Assembly: GCA_937864815.1 (NCBI GenBank)
Contig: CALMJY010000152.1
Coordinates: 1-37,116, forward strand
Source: an uncultured Bacteroidota bacterium
GTDB taxonomy: Bacteria > Bacteroidota > Bacteroidia > Bacteroidales > VadinHA17
Reading direction: 5' to 3'
Length of the DNA: 37,116 nt
Below the pieces are notes generated by a model, which was not told where the DNA came from, made no database searches, and saw nothing but the letters and a program-made list of their open reading frames with translations. Position 1 is the stretch's first letter; each line of letters begins with the position of its first letter. A program made the position numbers and the translations under genes. This document shows, in pieces, positions 1 through 8,874 of this stretch.

Positions 1-56
1 TAGATTACGAAAAGTTGCTTAAAATCAATATATTAGTGAAAGAGTTATATAGTAGA

Positions 57-81
57 CGCAAAGACACAAAGGCTCACCAAG
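57..81. repeat. short degenerate tandem repeat after the sulfatase operon
   Basis: Three near-copies of a 7-base core follow each other on the plus strand: CGCAAAG (57-63), CACAAAG (65-71) and CACCAAG (75-81). They lie just beyond the stop codon of the last sulfatase gene. The core resembles the CACAGAG and CACGGAG cores in two other gaps of the same operon. Function is unknown. Confidence 0.45.
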
Positions 82-94
82 GATTTTAATACTA

Positions 95-1660
95 TTATTT
101 AACCGGAAGATAGGACTTCGCCAGTTCTTCGCTGTCGCCGTATTTTGCCATAATATCTTTAAGACGTTTATGGAGATCCTGCTTAACTGATTCGAAGGCA
201 GGATCATTATAAAGATTCTTCATTTCCATGGGATCGTTCCTGAAATCAAATAGTTCCCATTCATCAATATCATAATAAAAATGAATGAGTTTGTACTGGT
301 CAGTGCTAATTCCATAATGTTTCTTTACGCTATGCCCTGCAGGATATTCATAATAATGATAATAATGTTCCTTTCTCCAGTCCTCAGGAGTATTTCCTTT
401 CATCAGGGGAACCAGGCTATTTCCCTGCATATCAGCAGGAACTTTGACTCCCGCTATTTCCAGAAGTGTTTCGGCAAAGTCAAGGTTTGAAACTATATCA
501 GAATTTACACTCCGGGGAGCAATAAATCCCAGCCATTGAATCAGAAGCGGAGTACGGTAGGATTCTTCAAACATGAATCTTTTATCAAACCAACCGTGTT
601 CTCCGAGATAAAATCCCTGGTCAGAAGTATAAATTACAACGGTATTTTTTTCTAATCCATTCTCTTTCAGAAAATCAAGCACCTCTCCCACGCTTTTATC
701 AACTGCTGCAATACATGCAAGGTAATCCTGCATATATCGCTGATATTTGAATCTCACCAGTTCTTCACCTTCAAGTCCTGAACCATAAAACTTCCTGATT
801 ATAGGGTCATAAACCGAATCCCATGCAGCCTCCTGTTCAGGATTCATGCGGTTAAGTCCTACATTCTTTTTCTTCATTGTATCCGGAAAGAGTTTCAGGT
901 CCTCAATCAGTCTCATTGTTTTTGAGATTGTCATATCCTGTTCCCTTTCGGCTCTGCCTCTCCCGGAATAGTCGTCAAAGAGTGTAGCTGGTTCAGGAAA
1001 GGTTATATCCTTATATAGTTTCAGTTCATCTGGTCCGGGTTGCCATTCACGGTGAGGTGCTTTATGATGCATCATAAGCATAAAGGGTTTATTCTGATCT
1101 TTAACACCTTTTAACCATGACAGGCATTTTTCGGTAATCAGTTCCGTAACATACCCCTCATTTCTTTTTTGACCCTCTCTGGTTATAAAATCAGGATTAT
1201 AATAATGTCCCTGTCCGGGAAGTATTTCCCAGTGATCAAAACCTGTAGGATCGGAACCAAGATGCCACTTGCCTATTATGGCTGTACTGTATCCTGCTGC
1301 CTGAAGAAGCTTTGGAAAGGTCTGCTGTGATCCGTCAAATGGTGCCTGTCCTTCATTCTTCAGGAAACCGTTTAGGTGACTATATTTTCCGGTAAGAACC
1401 ACAGCCCTGCAGGGACCGGATATTGAGTTGGTTACCAGGCATCTGTCAAACCGCATTCCATTTTGTGCTATGCGGTCGATGTTTGGTGTCGGAGCCAGGC
1501 TTTTGAGCGGACCACCATAGGCACTTATTGCCTGGTATGCATGATCATCACTCATGATATAAATAATATTAGGCCGTGTTTGCTCCTGAGTGGAACAGGA
1601 TATTATTGCTGAGGATGTCAGTCCTAATGTTGTCAGTAATTTTAAGTTAAGCTGTTTCAT
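95..1660 (-). CDS. sulfatase lipoprotein (S1 family, Ser-type), last gene of the operon
   Basis: Family S1 sulfatase of 521 residues, predicted to hydrolyse a sulfate ester outside the cytoplasm. The N-terminus has a hydrophobic stretch ending in IISC (Cys22), a plausible SPII lipobox. Metal-site residues are in MSDD (38-39). The active-site signature is SGPCR (81-85), so Ser81 would be oxidised to formylglycine by an anSME enzyme. GKWHLG and a C-terminal-half TSDQGFYLGEHGW segment supply further catalytic and metal residues. The SDQG...DKRFMFEES pattern is like sulfatases often labelled N-acetylglucosamine-6-sulfatase-like, but substrate cannot be assigned. Its start overlaps the end of the glycyl radical enzyme gene by 14 bp, which implies translational coupling. 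Confidence 0.93.
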   Translation of the reverse strand: MKQLNLKLLTTLGLTSSAIISCSTQEQTRPNIIYIMSDDHAYQAISAYGGPLKSLAPTPNIDRIAQNGMRFDRCLVTNSISGPCRAVVLTGKYSHLNGFLKNEGQAPFDGSQQTFPKLLQAAGYSTAIIGKWHLGSDPTGFDHWEILPGQGHYYNPDFITREGQKRNEGYVTELITEKCLSWLKGVKDQNKPFMLMMHHKAPHREWQPGPDELKLYKDITFPEPATLFDDYSGRGRAEREQDMTISKTMRLIEDLKLFPDTMKKKNVGLNRMNPEQEAAWDSVYDPIIRKFYGSGLEGEELVRFKYQRYMQDYLACIAAVDKSVGEVLDFLKENGLEKNTVVIYTSDQGFYLGEHGWFDKRFMFEESYRTPLLIQWLGFIAPRSVNSDIVSNLDFAETLLEIAGVKVPADMQGNSLVPLMKGNTPEDWRKEHYYHYYEYPAGHSVKKHYGISTDQYKLIHFYYDIDEWELFDFRNDPMEMKNLYNDPAFESVKQDLHKRLKDIMAKYGDSEELAKSYLPVK

Positions 1661-4007
1661 AGGTAGTACGATTAATTATTTCATCCTGAAGGTTATCAGT
1701 CAATTCAGTAAAGAATGCAGTGTATCCGGCAACTCTGATTGTCAATCCCCTGTATGAACCGGGATCTGCTTTTGCCTTTAACAGGTCTTCCCTGGTGACT
1801 ACGTTGAACTGAACATGATGGATCGGTAGTTTTATAATTGATTTTAACAATGATATAAACTTACTAAGGTTATTATCATTTCTGAATACATCAGGCAGAA
1901 ATTTCATGTTAAGAAGTGTCCCGTTCGGTGCAATATCTGAAGGTATCCTTGCCACAGATTTTAGTACAGCAGTCGGACCATTCTTATCACGTCCGTACAT
2001 AGGTGATAATCCTCCATCTGCCAGGGGCGACAGGGCTAACCTTCCGTCAGGAGATGCTGCCACATTCTGCCCCATGGGAATATGAGCTGATACAGTATAA
2101 AGTCCCATCTGGTATTTGCCTCCCCTGAGGTTTTTGTACTTCTTCAGCACTTCAGCAAAATAAATGACCCAGCGGGCCCCAAGATCATCAACCCAGGCGA
2201 CATCATTTCCATATTTCGGAACAAGATTAATGCATTGTTGCCTGAGTGGCTCAAAGCCTTTATAATCAGAAATCAATGCTTCATACATCGTTTTTCCGGT
2301 AATTACTTTATCATCATATACAAGCTTTTTCAAAACAGCCATACTGTCGGCTATATTGGCCACCTGTATAGCCTGTATGCCTGACATATTGTAACTTGCA
2401 CCTCCTGCAGTTACATCTGTACCTTTTGCCAGACAATCATCAACCACACCCGAAAGAAAGGGAGAAGGAAGATGCTCCTGATGCATTTTCTCAACCGATT
2501 CACAAGCCTTTATCATCTTTTCAATAAAGAAGTTCATCTGTGCTCTGAATGCATTTTCAAGATGTGTGAATTCAGGGAATGAAGGCAGATAACCTGTCTC
2601 AGGTCCAAGCTGTTTTCCGGATAGCATGCACTTACCGTTATTTAGTGTCAGCTCGAGGACTTTCATCATATTAAACATTGCAGCATCGCTCCATCCGAGA
2701 TAATTCCCCTGTGTGCTTAATTCCACGCAACCCACAAGAGCATAGTCCATTGCATCCCCTATAGTAATGCCGGATTTTATTAATGCCGGTATAATACTTT
2801 CATCATTTGCTATCTGAGGCATACCGGTTCCGAGTCCGATAATGCGGGTGCATTCACCGATAAACTTTTCAGGAGAGTTATTATGAAGCCTGACTGTCAG
2901 GTTTGGTTGCGGTAAACCGATATGCTCCTGAGATTTAAGTATAAGGTATGATAGCTCATTGGTTGCATCATTGCCTGATTCATCCTGTCCGCCTATCGTA
3001 ATATTGAAACCTGTGGGAAAGCCTGCAAAATACCTCGCACTATTGGCGTTTCGCATATAAACGATATGATTGAATTTTATGAACAGTGCATCCATCAGCT
3101 CCTGCATCCCAGCTTCCGATAATCTGTTTCTACTCAGATCCCTTATATAAAATGGATACAGGTACTGGTCCATTCTTCCCGGTGAAAAAGAGGAGGCATT
3201 TGATTCCATATGAAGGATGACAAACAGAAACCAGACAGATTGCAATGCTTCCCTGAATCCGGAGGGTGGTTTCTCAGAAAGATGTCTGCAGGTTTTTGAA
3301 ATATCCTTCAGATTTGCCTTATTTTTTTTATTCAGAGGATCATTTGCCATATCTGATGCAAGAATGGAATAGCGTCTTATGAATTTGCATGCGCTGTCGA
3401 GCACCATACATACACTCCCGTAAAATATTTTTTTGTCTCCTGAAGAGTTCATCAGTTTTTCCCTTGCAAGTTCAAGCAGTCCTGCCGGGCCAAATCTGAG
3501 CCAGTCTTCCACTTTTGGGCAGATATGTCCCTGAGCGTGATCTTTCTGGTTAATCTTTATAACCTTTTCAATAGAGTTTATTTCATCGCCATATGATTTC
3601 AGAATATCATCCTCCATTGTTTTACCCTGCCAGAATGGTTTAATCGCTTCAATAAAGTAATCAGCATCTTTCTTTTTAACCTTAAATGGATCCTGAGGTC
3701 GGAAAGGAAGAGTATCAAGTTCATTTGCAAGCCAGGAAATACCAGCCTCAGGAAATACAACTCCTGATCTTATGCCCGGGGTACGATTACCAGTAATAAG
3801 TTCTTCAGGATCAATAACTATGGGAATACTCTTTAGTGTTTCGGATAGAGCTAAAGCCCGTTTTAGTATTACCGGTAATTCACTATTATCCTTATAAACG
3901 GAAGTGATTATTTTCGCCTGTTCAACAGAAATGAACCTCTCTGCTTCCAGAGTTTTGTTTTTAAGGGAAAGAATCCTGCCGGTTGGATCATGGGAGTGGT
4001 CCTTCAT
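1647..4007 (-). CDS. glycyl radical enzyme (PFL/diol-dehydratase-like), substrate unknown
   Basis: Oxygen-sensitive radical enzyme of 786 residues, full length for the family. The N-terminal PFL-like barrel carries QGH (His161), and SPGRMDQYLYPFY (275-287) is the usual GRE core motif. The active-site loop is VGCVE, with thiyl Cys427 and Glu429. The C-terminal glycyl radical loop is RVAGYTAFF with Gly761. Cys-x-Glu places it with the dehydratase/lyase GREs (glycerol and propanediol dehydratase, choline TMA-lyase, hydroxyproline dehydratase, isethionate and DHPS sulfolyases), not pyruvate formate-lyase, which has adjacent cysteines. As I recall, most of that group have Pro after GCVE; here it is Leu. 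There is no signal peptide, so it is cytosolic. It sits between two sulfatase genes, 16 bp after one and overlapping the next. No activase gene is in the window. Confidence 0.92.
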   Translation of the reverse strand: MKDHSHDPTGRILSLKNKTLEAERFISVEQAKIITSVYKDNSELPVILKRALALSETLKSIPIVIDPEELITGNRTPGIRSGVVFPEAGISWLANELDTLPFRPQDPFKVKKKDADYFIEAIKPFWQGKTMEDDILKSYGDEINSIEKVIKINQKDHAQGHICPKVEDWLRFGPAGLLELAREKLMNSSGDKKIFYGSVCMVLDSACKFIRRYSILASDMANDPLNKKNKANLKDISKTCRHLSEKPPSGFREALQSVWFLFVILHMESNASSFSPGRMDQYLYPFYIRDLSRNRLSEAGMQELMDALFIKFNHIVYMRNANSARYFAGFPTGFNITIGGQDESGNDATNELSYLILKSQEHIGLPQPNLTVRLHNNSPEKFIGECTRIIGLGTGMPQIANDESIIPALIKSGITIGDAMDYALVGCVELSTQGNYLGWSDAAMFNMMKVLELTLNNGKCMLSGKQLGPETGYLPSFPEFTHLENAFRAQMNFFIEKMIKACESVEKMHQEHLPSPFLSGVVDDCLAKGTDVTAGGASYNMSGIQAIQVANIADSMAVLKKLVYDDKVITGKTMYEALISDYKGFEPLRQQCINLVPKYGNDVAWVDDLGARWVIYFAEVLKKYKNLRGGKYQMGLYTVSAHIPMGQNVAASPDGRLALSPLADGGLSPMYGRDKNGPTAVLKSVARIPSDIAPNGTLLNMKFLPDVFRNDNNLSKFISLLKSIIKLPIHHVQFNVVTREDLLKAKADPGSYRGLTIRVAGYTAFFTELTDNLQDEIINRTTYETA

Positions 4008-4023
4008 ACTATCTCAAAGCTCT

Positions 4024-5700
4024 TTACTTTATGACAAATGTACCGGATAATTCATTACTCTCCCTGTAACCGTATCTTATAGCTTTTACACGTATTATAT
4101 GATTCCCTTTCGGAAGATGAAGTGGTCCGTTATATAATTGCCATTTTGGATCAGGAGTTTTTTCATAAGTATAGACTATGGATGCTCCATGTGTCGGACA
4201 ATAAAATGAAAGTGTCATCGGGGAAGAATATGTTCCGCCGGTCCGGAGATTTTTTGATGCCCTTTCCTCAGGTGAGTTAATAATAAAATAAGGGATGTCC
4301 GTAACAGGCTGTTTACCACCCGGCCACATTTGCTCTATCATTTCCGGCTCGTTCATGTGACCCATGTCATGCGTCTCAAGTGTCCATTTATCAAGAAGGT
4401 CACGCATGTCATGGAGAGTTAGTTTCATTGATGGATCATCAATGAGGTTATGAATCTGGAAAGGATCCGAAGCCACATTATAGAGCTCCTCAGGAGGTCT
4501 TGTATATGCCATCCAGGCTCTCTGCGGACCAGTTAATGCTCCTTCAGCATCGAGCCGCAGCATCTCCTGAAATATCGGCATCCTGTTAAGATAAGGGACC
4601 CATATCGGAAATGGTTCATTGGGATAATAATTACGTATATAAAGACAATTTTTTGTACGTACTGCCCTTATCATGTCATATGATTCATCGACCCTGTCGC
4701 GGGCAGCAAATATTGCATCCCTTGGTTCTCCGGTCTGATCGCCGAGAAACGGTATGCCCTGCATATGAACAGGGACCGGCACTCCTGCAAGGGAAAGTAC
4801 TGTAGGCCCCAGATCAATTGAACTGATAAGTCGTTTATCAACTGTCCCCTTCTTTTCTCCGCCAGGGAATTTAATTATCAGAGGAATTTTTAATCCCGAA
4901 TCATATAGCCATCTTTTAGCCCTGGGCAAACCGTCGCCATGATCTCCCCAGAAAAAGACAATAGTGTTTTCGAGTTCTCCCTCCTTTTCAAGTTCAGTTA
5001 ACAGGCCCCCTACTACCGAATCGAGTCTGGCAATATTATCGTACATCTTTGCAATGTTACGCCTTACAATCAGATTGTCAGGATAATATGGAGGAACCTG
5101 AACTATTGATGGATCAGTCTTTACATTTGAGATATCCCAGTTCTGACTCTCATGTGTTCCGACCCAGTTGAAGACAGCAAAAAATGGCTGGCTTTTATCA
5201 GGCCTGTTCTTATAATGAGCTTTTGTGCTGCATTCATCCCAGATACTTGCAGGCACAGGATCTTTTGAGAACTGGTAATCGGTTTTACTGTTGTTGGTGC
5301 AATAATAACCGGCAGCTCTCAGGTATTCAGTGAACGATTTTACATAATGGGGAGGAACGGCAGTAAATTCCATTGGATTATCCACTCCCCTTCTGTATGA
5401 AGTGGTTCGCATGTGCATGCATCCGATTGAGGTCTGGTACATTCCGGTAATTATCCCAGCCCTTACCGGAGCGCTTATTGCTGCTGTGGTAAATACATTT
5501 TCATATCTTATACCCTGGGCTGCAAGGCGGTCAATATTGGGTGTTTTCGCCACCTTATCACCATAGCAGCCAAGATGAGGGCTCAAGTCTTCGGTGGAAA
5601 TCCAAAGGATATTAGGTTGTTTTTTTGCCTGCTGGGAATAAGAAGGTAATACTGCAAGTGAAACGGCTCCTATCTTTAAAACAATACTAATGTATTTCAT
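4024..5700 (-). CDS. sulfatase (sulfamidase-like S1_8 type) with C-terminal chitobiase-like domain
   Basis: Exported sulfatase of 558 residues. I start it at the ATG at 5700, giving a signal peptide ending near PSYSQQ; an upstream in-frame GTG at 5730 would lie inside a repeat and precede the signal peptide. WISTEDLSPHLGCYGD is the metal-binding start typical of heparan N-sulfatase-like members, with Glu-Asp in place of Asp-Asp. The signature is SAPVR (76-80), Ser-type. FFWGDHGDGLPRAKRW is the later metal and substrate segment. Roughly the last 70 residues (from about 490, YSSPMTLSF onward) resemble the CHB_HEX_C/FN3-like domain, probably accessory. The family assignment is by motif; the substrate (N- or O-sulfate) is open. 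The GRE gene follows after 16 bp. Confidence 0.92.
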   Translation of the reverse strand: MKYISIVLKIGAVSLAVLPSYSQQAKKQPNILWISTEDLSPHLGCYGDKVAKTPNIDRLAAQGIRYENVFTTAAISAPVRAGIITGMYQTSIGCMHMRTTSYRRGVDNPMEFTAVPPHYVKSFTEYLRAAGYYCTNNSKTDYQFSKDPVPASIWDECSTKAHYKNRPDKSQPFFAVFNWVGTHESQNWDISNVKTDPSIVQVPPYYPDNLIVRRNIAKMYDNIARLDSVVGGLLTELEKEGELENTIVFFWGDHGDGLPRAKRWLYDSGLKIPLIIKFPGGEKKGTVDKRLISSIDLGPTVLSLAGVPVPVHMQGIPFLGDQTGEPRDAIFAARDRVDESYDMIRAVRTKNCLYIRNYYPNEPFPIWVPYLNRMPIFQEMLRLDAEGALTGPQRAWMAYTRPPEELYNVASDPFQIHNLIDDPSMKLTLHDMRDLLDKWTLETHDMGHMNEPEMIEQMWPGGKQPVTDIPYFIINSPEERASKNLRTGGTYSSPMTLSFYCPTHGASIVYTYEKTPDPKWQLYNGPLHLPKGNHIIRVKAIRYGYRESNELSGTFVIK

Positions 5701-5714
5701 AACTAAGAAATTTG

Positions 5715-5801
5715 TTACACAGAGTTCCACAGAGGTTCACAAAGTTGCACAGAGGGCTTTCTCAGTGGCTCTCTGTGCTTTCTCTGTGAATCTCTGTGTA
5801 A
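5715..5801. repeat. imperfect inverted repeat built of decamer-spaced CACAGAG units
   Basis: Left arm: CACAGAG at 5718, 5728 and 5748 and the variant CACAAAG at 5738, so exactly 10-bp spacing. Right arm: the reverse complement CTCTGTG at 5771, 5782 and 5792. The outermost 10 bases, TTACACAGAG at 5715-5724 and CTCTGTGTAA at 5792-5801, are perfect inverted repeats. It fills most of the 115-bp gap between two sulfatase genes. In the operon mRNA it could form a long imperfect hairpin; function unknown. Confidence 0.8.
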
Positions 5802-5815
5802 GTTCTTCATTTCTA

Positions 5816-7288
5816 TTATTTTAATTTTCCAATTTCACGGCGATTAGCACCAGGCACTTTTGTTAGATCATCTCCAAGGTCCTTTCTGGCTTTTTCTGCC
5901 AGTGCTTCAAGTTCCTTTACCTTTTCAGGGTATAATGTGGAAACATCGTACCATTCACCCGGATCACGTCTTAAATCATAAAGTTCTGATCTGGAAATAG
6001 TTTCAGTTCCAGTTGGTCCCGGCCAGCCATCCAAACCGGGCATATGTCCCCTGTAGGTTCTTCCGGTGTGGGGAAGAACAAGTTTCCAATAATCAATCTG
6101 GACAGCTTCGAGGTTATTCTGTCCGTAGTAATAGAGGAATTCACGCCGAGGACTGATTTCTTTTTCCCCAAGCATGAGAAGATATAAATTTACACCATCT
6201 ATTTTTCTATCAGGTAGTTGTGCCCCTGTAATAATCGCAAGTGTGGGAAGAAGATCAATTGAACTTGCCAGTTTATTGCATATCTCTCCGGCAGGTATTA
6301 CTCCGGGCCACCTCATAATGCATGGTACCCTCTGTCCTCCTTCCCAGCTTGTTCCTTTGCCTTCTCTCAAACCTCCTGTTGTTCCTGCATGATTGCCGAA
6401 GTTCAGCCAGGGACCATTATCACTGGTGAATATTATGAGTGTATTTTTATCCAGTCCGTTCCGTTCAAGTGCGTTCATTATTTCTCCAACTGACCAGTCA
6501 ACCTCCATCATCACATCTCCATACAGCCCTTGTTTACTTTTTCCACGGAATTTATCCGATACTCCCAGTGGTATATGTACCATTGAATGAGGCAGATAAA
6601 GGAAAAATGGCTTATTCTTACTGCTTTCAATAAATTTTACAGCCCTTTCAGTATAGTCGGTAGTAAGCTTATCCTGTCCCCTGAGATCAGGCACCTCACC
6701 CACTTTTTTATTTCCCTCGATCAGTGGAAGAACAGGATAACGCATCTTCCTGTCGGTTGTATCTTTCAACCTCATCGGGACACCATCAAAATCAACTGGC
6801 CACATATCATTGGAATAAGGGATGCCATAATAGTAATCAAACCCATGCTGGAGCGGCAGGAACTTTTCATGGTGGCCAAGATGCCACTTCCCAATTATCC
6901 CGGTAGTGTAACCTTTTGTTTTAAGCATTTCCGCTATTGTTGTTTCATCTGAATTTATTCCGACCTCTGCCCATGGCATAAGTGCACCGGAAAAGCCAAT
7001 CCTGTTAGGATAGCATCCGGTCAGTAATCCTGCACGTGAGGCACTGCTTACCGCCTGCGGACAATACCACCAGGTGAATTGCATACCCTGGTTTGTAAGT
7101 TTGTTGAGGTTGGGAGTTTCATACTGATTAGCACCATTTCTTCCAATATCACCATAACCCAAATCATCCATGAGGATAATTATAATATTCGGTGTTGAAG
7201 TTTTCGGGGCACTTGATTTCTGGGATGTGGCACTTACTGTAGCAAGTGAAGCCATTCCAATGCTGAGAGTTGATTTCAGGGTTATCAT
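5816..7288 (-). CDS. arylsulfatase A-like sulfatase, exported, with variant S-x-A-x-R motif
   Basis: S1-family sulfatase of 490 residues. The first 20 or so residues form a signal peptide ending near TVSA/TSQ, so the protein is exported and not obviously lipidated. MDDLGYGD (40-47) provides the metal Asp pair. The signature reads SSASR (81-85): Ser-type, but with Ala where Pro is usual; the following AGLLTG is canonical. GKWHLGHH and SDNGPWLNFG, then a GG..REGKGTSWEGGQRVP segment, complete the active site, so it looks intact. GFDYYYGIPYSND is typical of arylsulfatase A-like bacterial enzymes. Substrate is not predictable. It lies 35 bp after the upstream sulfatase gene and 115 bp before the next, the latter gap holding an inverted repeat. 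Confidence 0.92.
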   Translation of the reverse strand: MITLKSTLSIGMASLATVSATSQKSSAPKTSTPNIIIILMDDLGYGDIGRNGANQYETPNLNKLTNQGMQFTWWYCPQAVSSASRAGLLTGCYPNRIGFSGALMPWAEVGINSDETTIAEMLKTKGYTTGIIGKWHLGHHEKFLPLQHGFDYYYGIPYSNDMWPVDFDGVPMRLKDTTDRKMRYPVLPLIEGNKKVGEVPDLRGQDKLTTDYTERAVKFIESSKNKPFFLYLPHSMVHIPLGVSDKFRGKSKQGLYGDVMMEVDWSVGEIMNALERNGLDKNTLIIFTSDNGPWLNFGNHAGTTGGLREGKGTSWEGGQRVPCIMRWPGVIPAGEICNKLASSIDLLPTLAIITGAQLPDRKIDGVNLYLLMLGEKEISPRREFLYYYGQNNLEAVQIDYWKLVLPHTGRTYRGHMPGLDGWPGPTGTETISRSELYDLRRDPGEWYDVSTLYPEKVKELEALAEKARKDLGDDLTKVPGANRREIGKLK

Positions 7289-7304
7289 TATCTTATTCTT
7301 TTAA

Positions 7305-7339
7305 CACGGAGTTTCACTGATTTTTACGGAGTTTCACTG
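7305..7339. repeat. 14-bp direct repeat spanning a gene end
   Basis: ACGGAGTTTCACTG occurs at 7306-7319 and again at 7326-7339, separated by six bases, and the first copy begins as CACGGAG. The second copy overlaps the 3' end of the upstream sulfatase gene and encodes its last residues (SETP then stop on the minus strand). The core is similar to the CACAGAG units at 5715-5801. Confidence 0.7.
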
Positions 7340-8874
7340 TTTTTAATTTTATTGAGAAGCTGTGTTAATTCACTAACAATAAGAGGATTATCTGTTGCGA
7401 CATTGTACTTTTCTCCGATATCAGTCCTGAGATCATATAATTGAGGAACCGTATCATTTCCCGATTCAATATTGACATTAGTGTATAGTTTTTCCCCCGG
7501 TCCGGGTTCAATATATTTCCAGTTATCTTTTACAATTGACAACCGGCCGTTGACAGCATGTTCCACCACCCAGTTTCGTGATGAAGGAGCTTTTCCGAGA
7601 AGTGCAGTAAGATTGCTGTGGCTGTCGGGTGCGTCGCCAGCATTAAAACTCTGGCCGGTTAATTCGGCAAATGAGGCCAGCAGATCAATCTGGCTGAAGA
7701 GTTCATCATTTCGTCCGGGTGTAATCTTTCCCTGCCAGGTGGCAATGAACACAACCCTTGTACCCCCTTCAAAAGCGCTGTATTTTCCACCTCTCAGCTT
7801 TCCTGCAGGTTTATGATTGCCAAGCAGTTCCACTGCCTGGTCAATGTATCCGTCATCTAGCACCGGGCCATTATCGCTTGTGACAATGATAAGTGTTTTT
7901 TCTGTAAGATTAAACCTGTCGATGGTTTTCATTATCTCACCCACCGACCAGTCGAACTCAACTAGTGCATCACCCCTTGGTCCCATGCCGCTTTTTCCTT
8001 CGAATCTTTTGTGAGGCAATCGCGGGGCATGTATATCGATTGTGGCAAAATAGAGGAAGAATGGATTATTTCTATTGTTCTCAATGAATTTCACTGCTCT
8101 TGAAGTTATTGTATCGGCCATATCCTCATCGACCCAGAGTGCAGACTTTCCTCCGCTCATCCATCCAATGCGGCCTACGCCGTTTACAATAGTCATATCG
8201 TGGCCATGACTGGGGTGCATTTTAAGAAGCTCAGGATGATCCTTCCCGGTAGGTTCTACCAGGATAGGCTCTGTATAACTCACCTTTATAGGATCTGTGG
8301 GGTCAAGTCGAACTACCCTCCTGTTTTCTATATACACGCAGGGTACCCTGTCGTTGGTAGCAGGGATCAGAAAGCTGTAGTCAAATCCGATATCGAGGGG
8401 TGTATGGGATATCTCCCCGTTCCAGTTGGCTCCCTCCGAAGGACCCAGGCCGAGATGCCATTTACCGACAACGCCGGTAGAGTATCCTGCTTTCTTAAGT
8501 ATGGTGGCTATTGTTGTTCTTCCAGGTGTTATTATTGCGGGAGCATCACCCCTGGCAATACCGGTACCTTTTTTTCTCCAGGCATATTCTCCGGTTAACA
8601 TGGAATATCTTGATGGAGTGCTTGATGCCGATGTGCAATAAGCATTGGTAAATCGAAGTCCGCGATAAGCCAGAAGATCAGTATTCGGAGTTAACAGGGT
8701 GTTGGAGCTATAACATCCCACATCACCATAGCCAACATCATCAGCATAGATGATAATAATGTTCGGCCTGACCTTTTTCTCCTGATCCGTACAACTCTGA
8801 GAGACAAAAGATAATATGCCCAGGGTGCCTGCAATTACATTGATATTTTCAATAGATTTCATATTTCTTTTCAT
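7324..8874 (-). CDS. sulfatase (S1 family, Ser-type), probable lipoprotein
   Basis: Sulfatase of 516 residues. A hydrophobic leader ends in FVSQSC (Cys28); the lipobox is weak, so lipidation is possible but not certain. YADDVGYGD (43-51) holds the metal aspartates, STPSR (85-89) is the Ser-type signature, and GKWHLGLG and SDNGPVLDDG follow. The insert PLDIGFDYSFLIPATNDRVP and the LRGGKYSAFEGGTRV region are typical of S1_15-like enzymes from Bacteroidota, though I assign that subfamily only tentatively. The ATG overlaps the TGA of the upstream sulfatase by 4 bp (ATGA), a sign of coupled translation. Its extreme C-terminus is encoded by a copy of the 14-bp repeat. Confidence 0.92.
   Translation of the reverse strand: MKRNMKSIENINVIAGTLGILSFVSQSCTDQEKKVRPNIIIIYADDVGYGDVGCYSSNTLLTPNTDLLAYRGLRFTNAYCTSASSTPSRYSMLTGEYAWRKKGTGIARGDAPAIITPGRTTIATILKKAGYSTGVVGKWHLGLGPSEGANWNGEISHTPLDIGFDYSFLIPATNDRVPCVYIENRRVVRLDPTDPIKVSYTEPILVEPTGKDHPELLKMHPSHGHDMTIVNGVGRIGWMSGGKSALWVDEDMADTITSRAVKFIENNRNNPFFLYFATIDIHAPRLPHKRFEGKSGMGPRGDALVEFDWSVGEIMKTIDRFNLTEKTLIIVTSDNGPVLDDGYIDQAVELLGNHKPAGKLRGGKYSAFEGGTRVVFIATWQGKITPGRNDELFSQIDLLASFAELTGQSFNAGDAPDSHSNLTALLGKAPSSRNWVVEHAVNGRLSIVKDNWKYIEPGPGEKLYTNVNIESGNDTVPQLYDLRTDIGEKYNVATDNPLIVSELTQLLNKIKNSETP

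Noticed and set aside
1647-4007. Pyruvate formate-lyase or choline TMA-lyase
   Set aside because: PFL has adjacent active-site cysteines, absent here. Choline lyase would fit a choline sulfatase idea, but no microcompartment or CutD gene is present and the active site cannot be matched by eye.
5701-5730. GTG start of the sulfatase at 5730
   Set aside because: It would put ten residues encoded partly by the repeat before a normal signal peptide; the ATG at 5700 is the better start.
6174-8641. Open reading frames on the plus strand opposite the sulfatases (for example 6587-6952 and 8200-8598)
   Set aside because: They lie antisense to well-supported genes, lack recognisable motifs and read as shadows of the conserved minus-strand coding frame.
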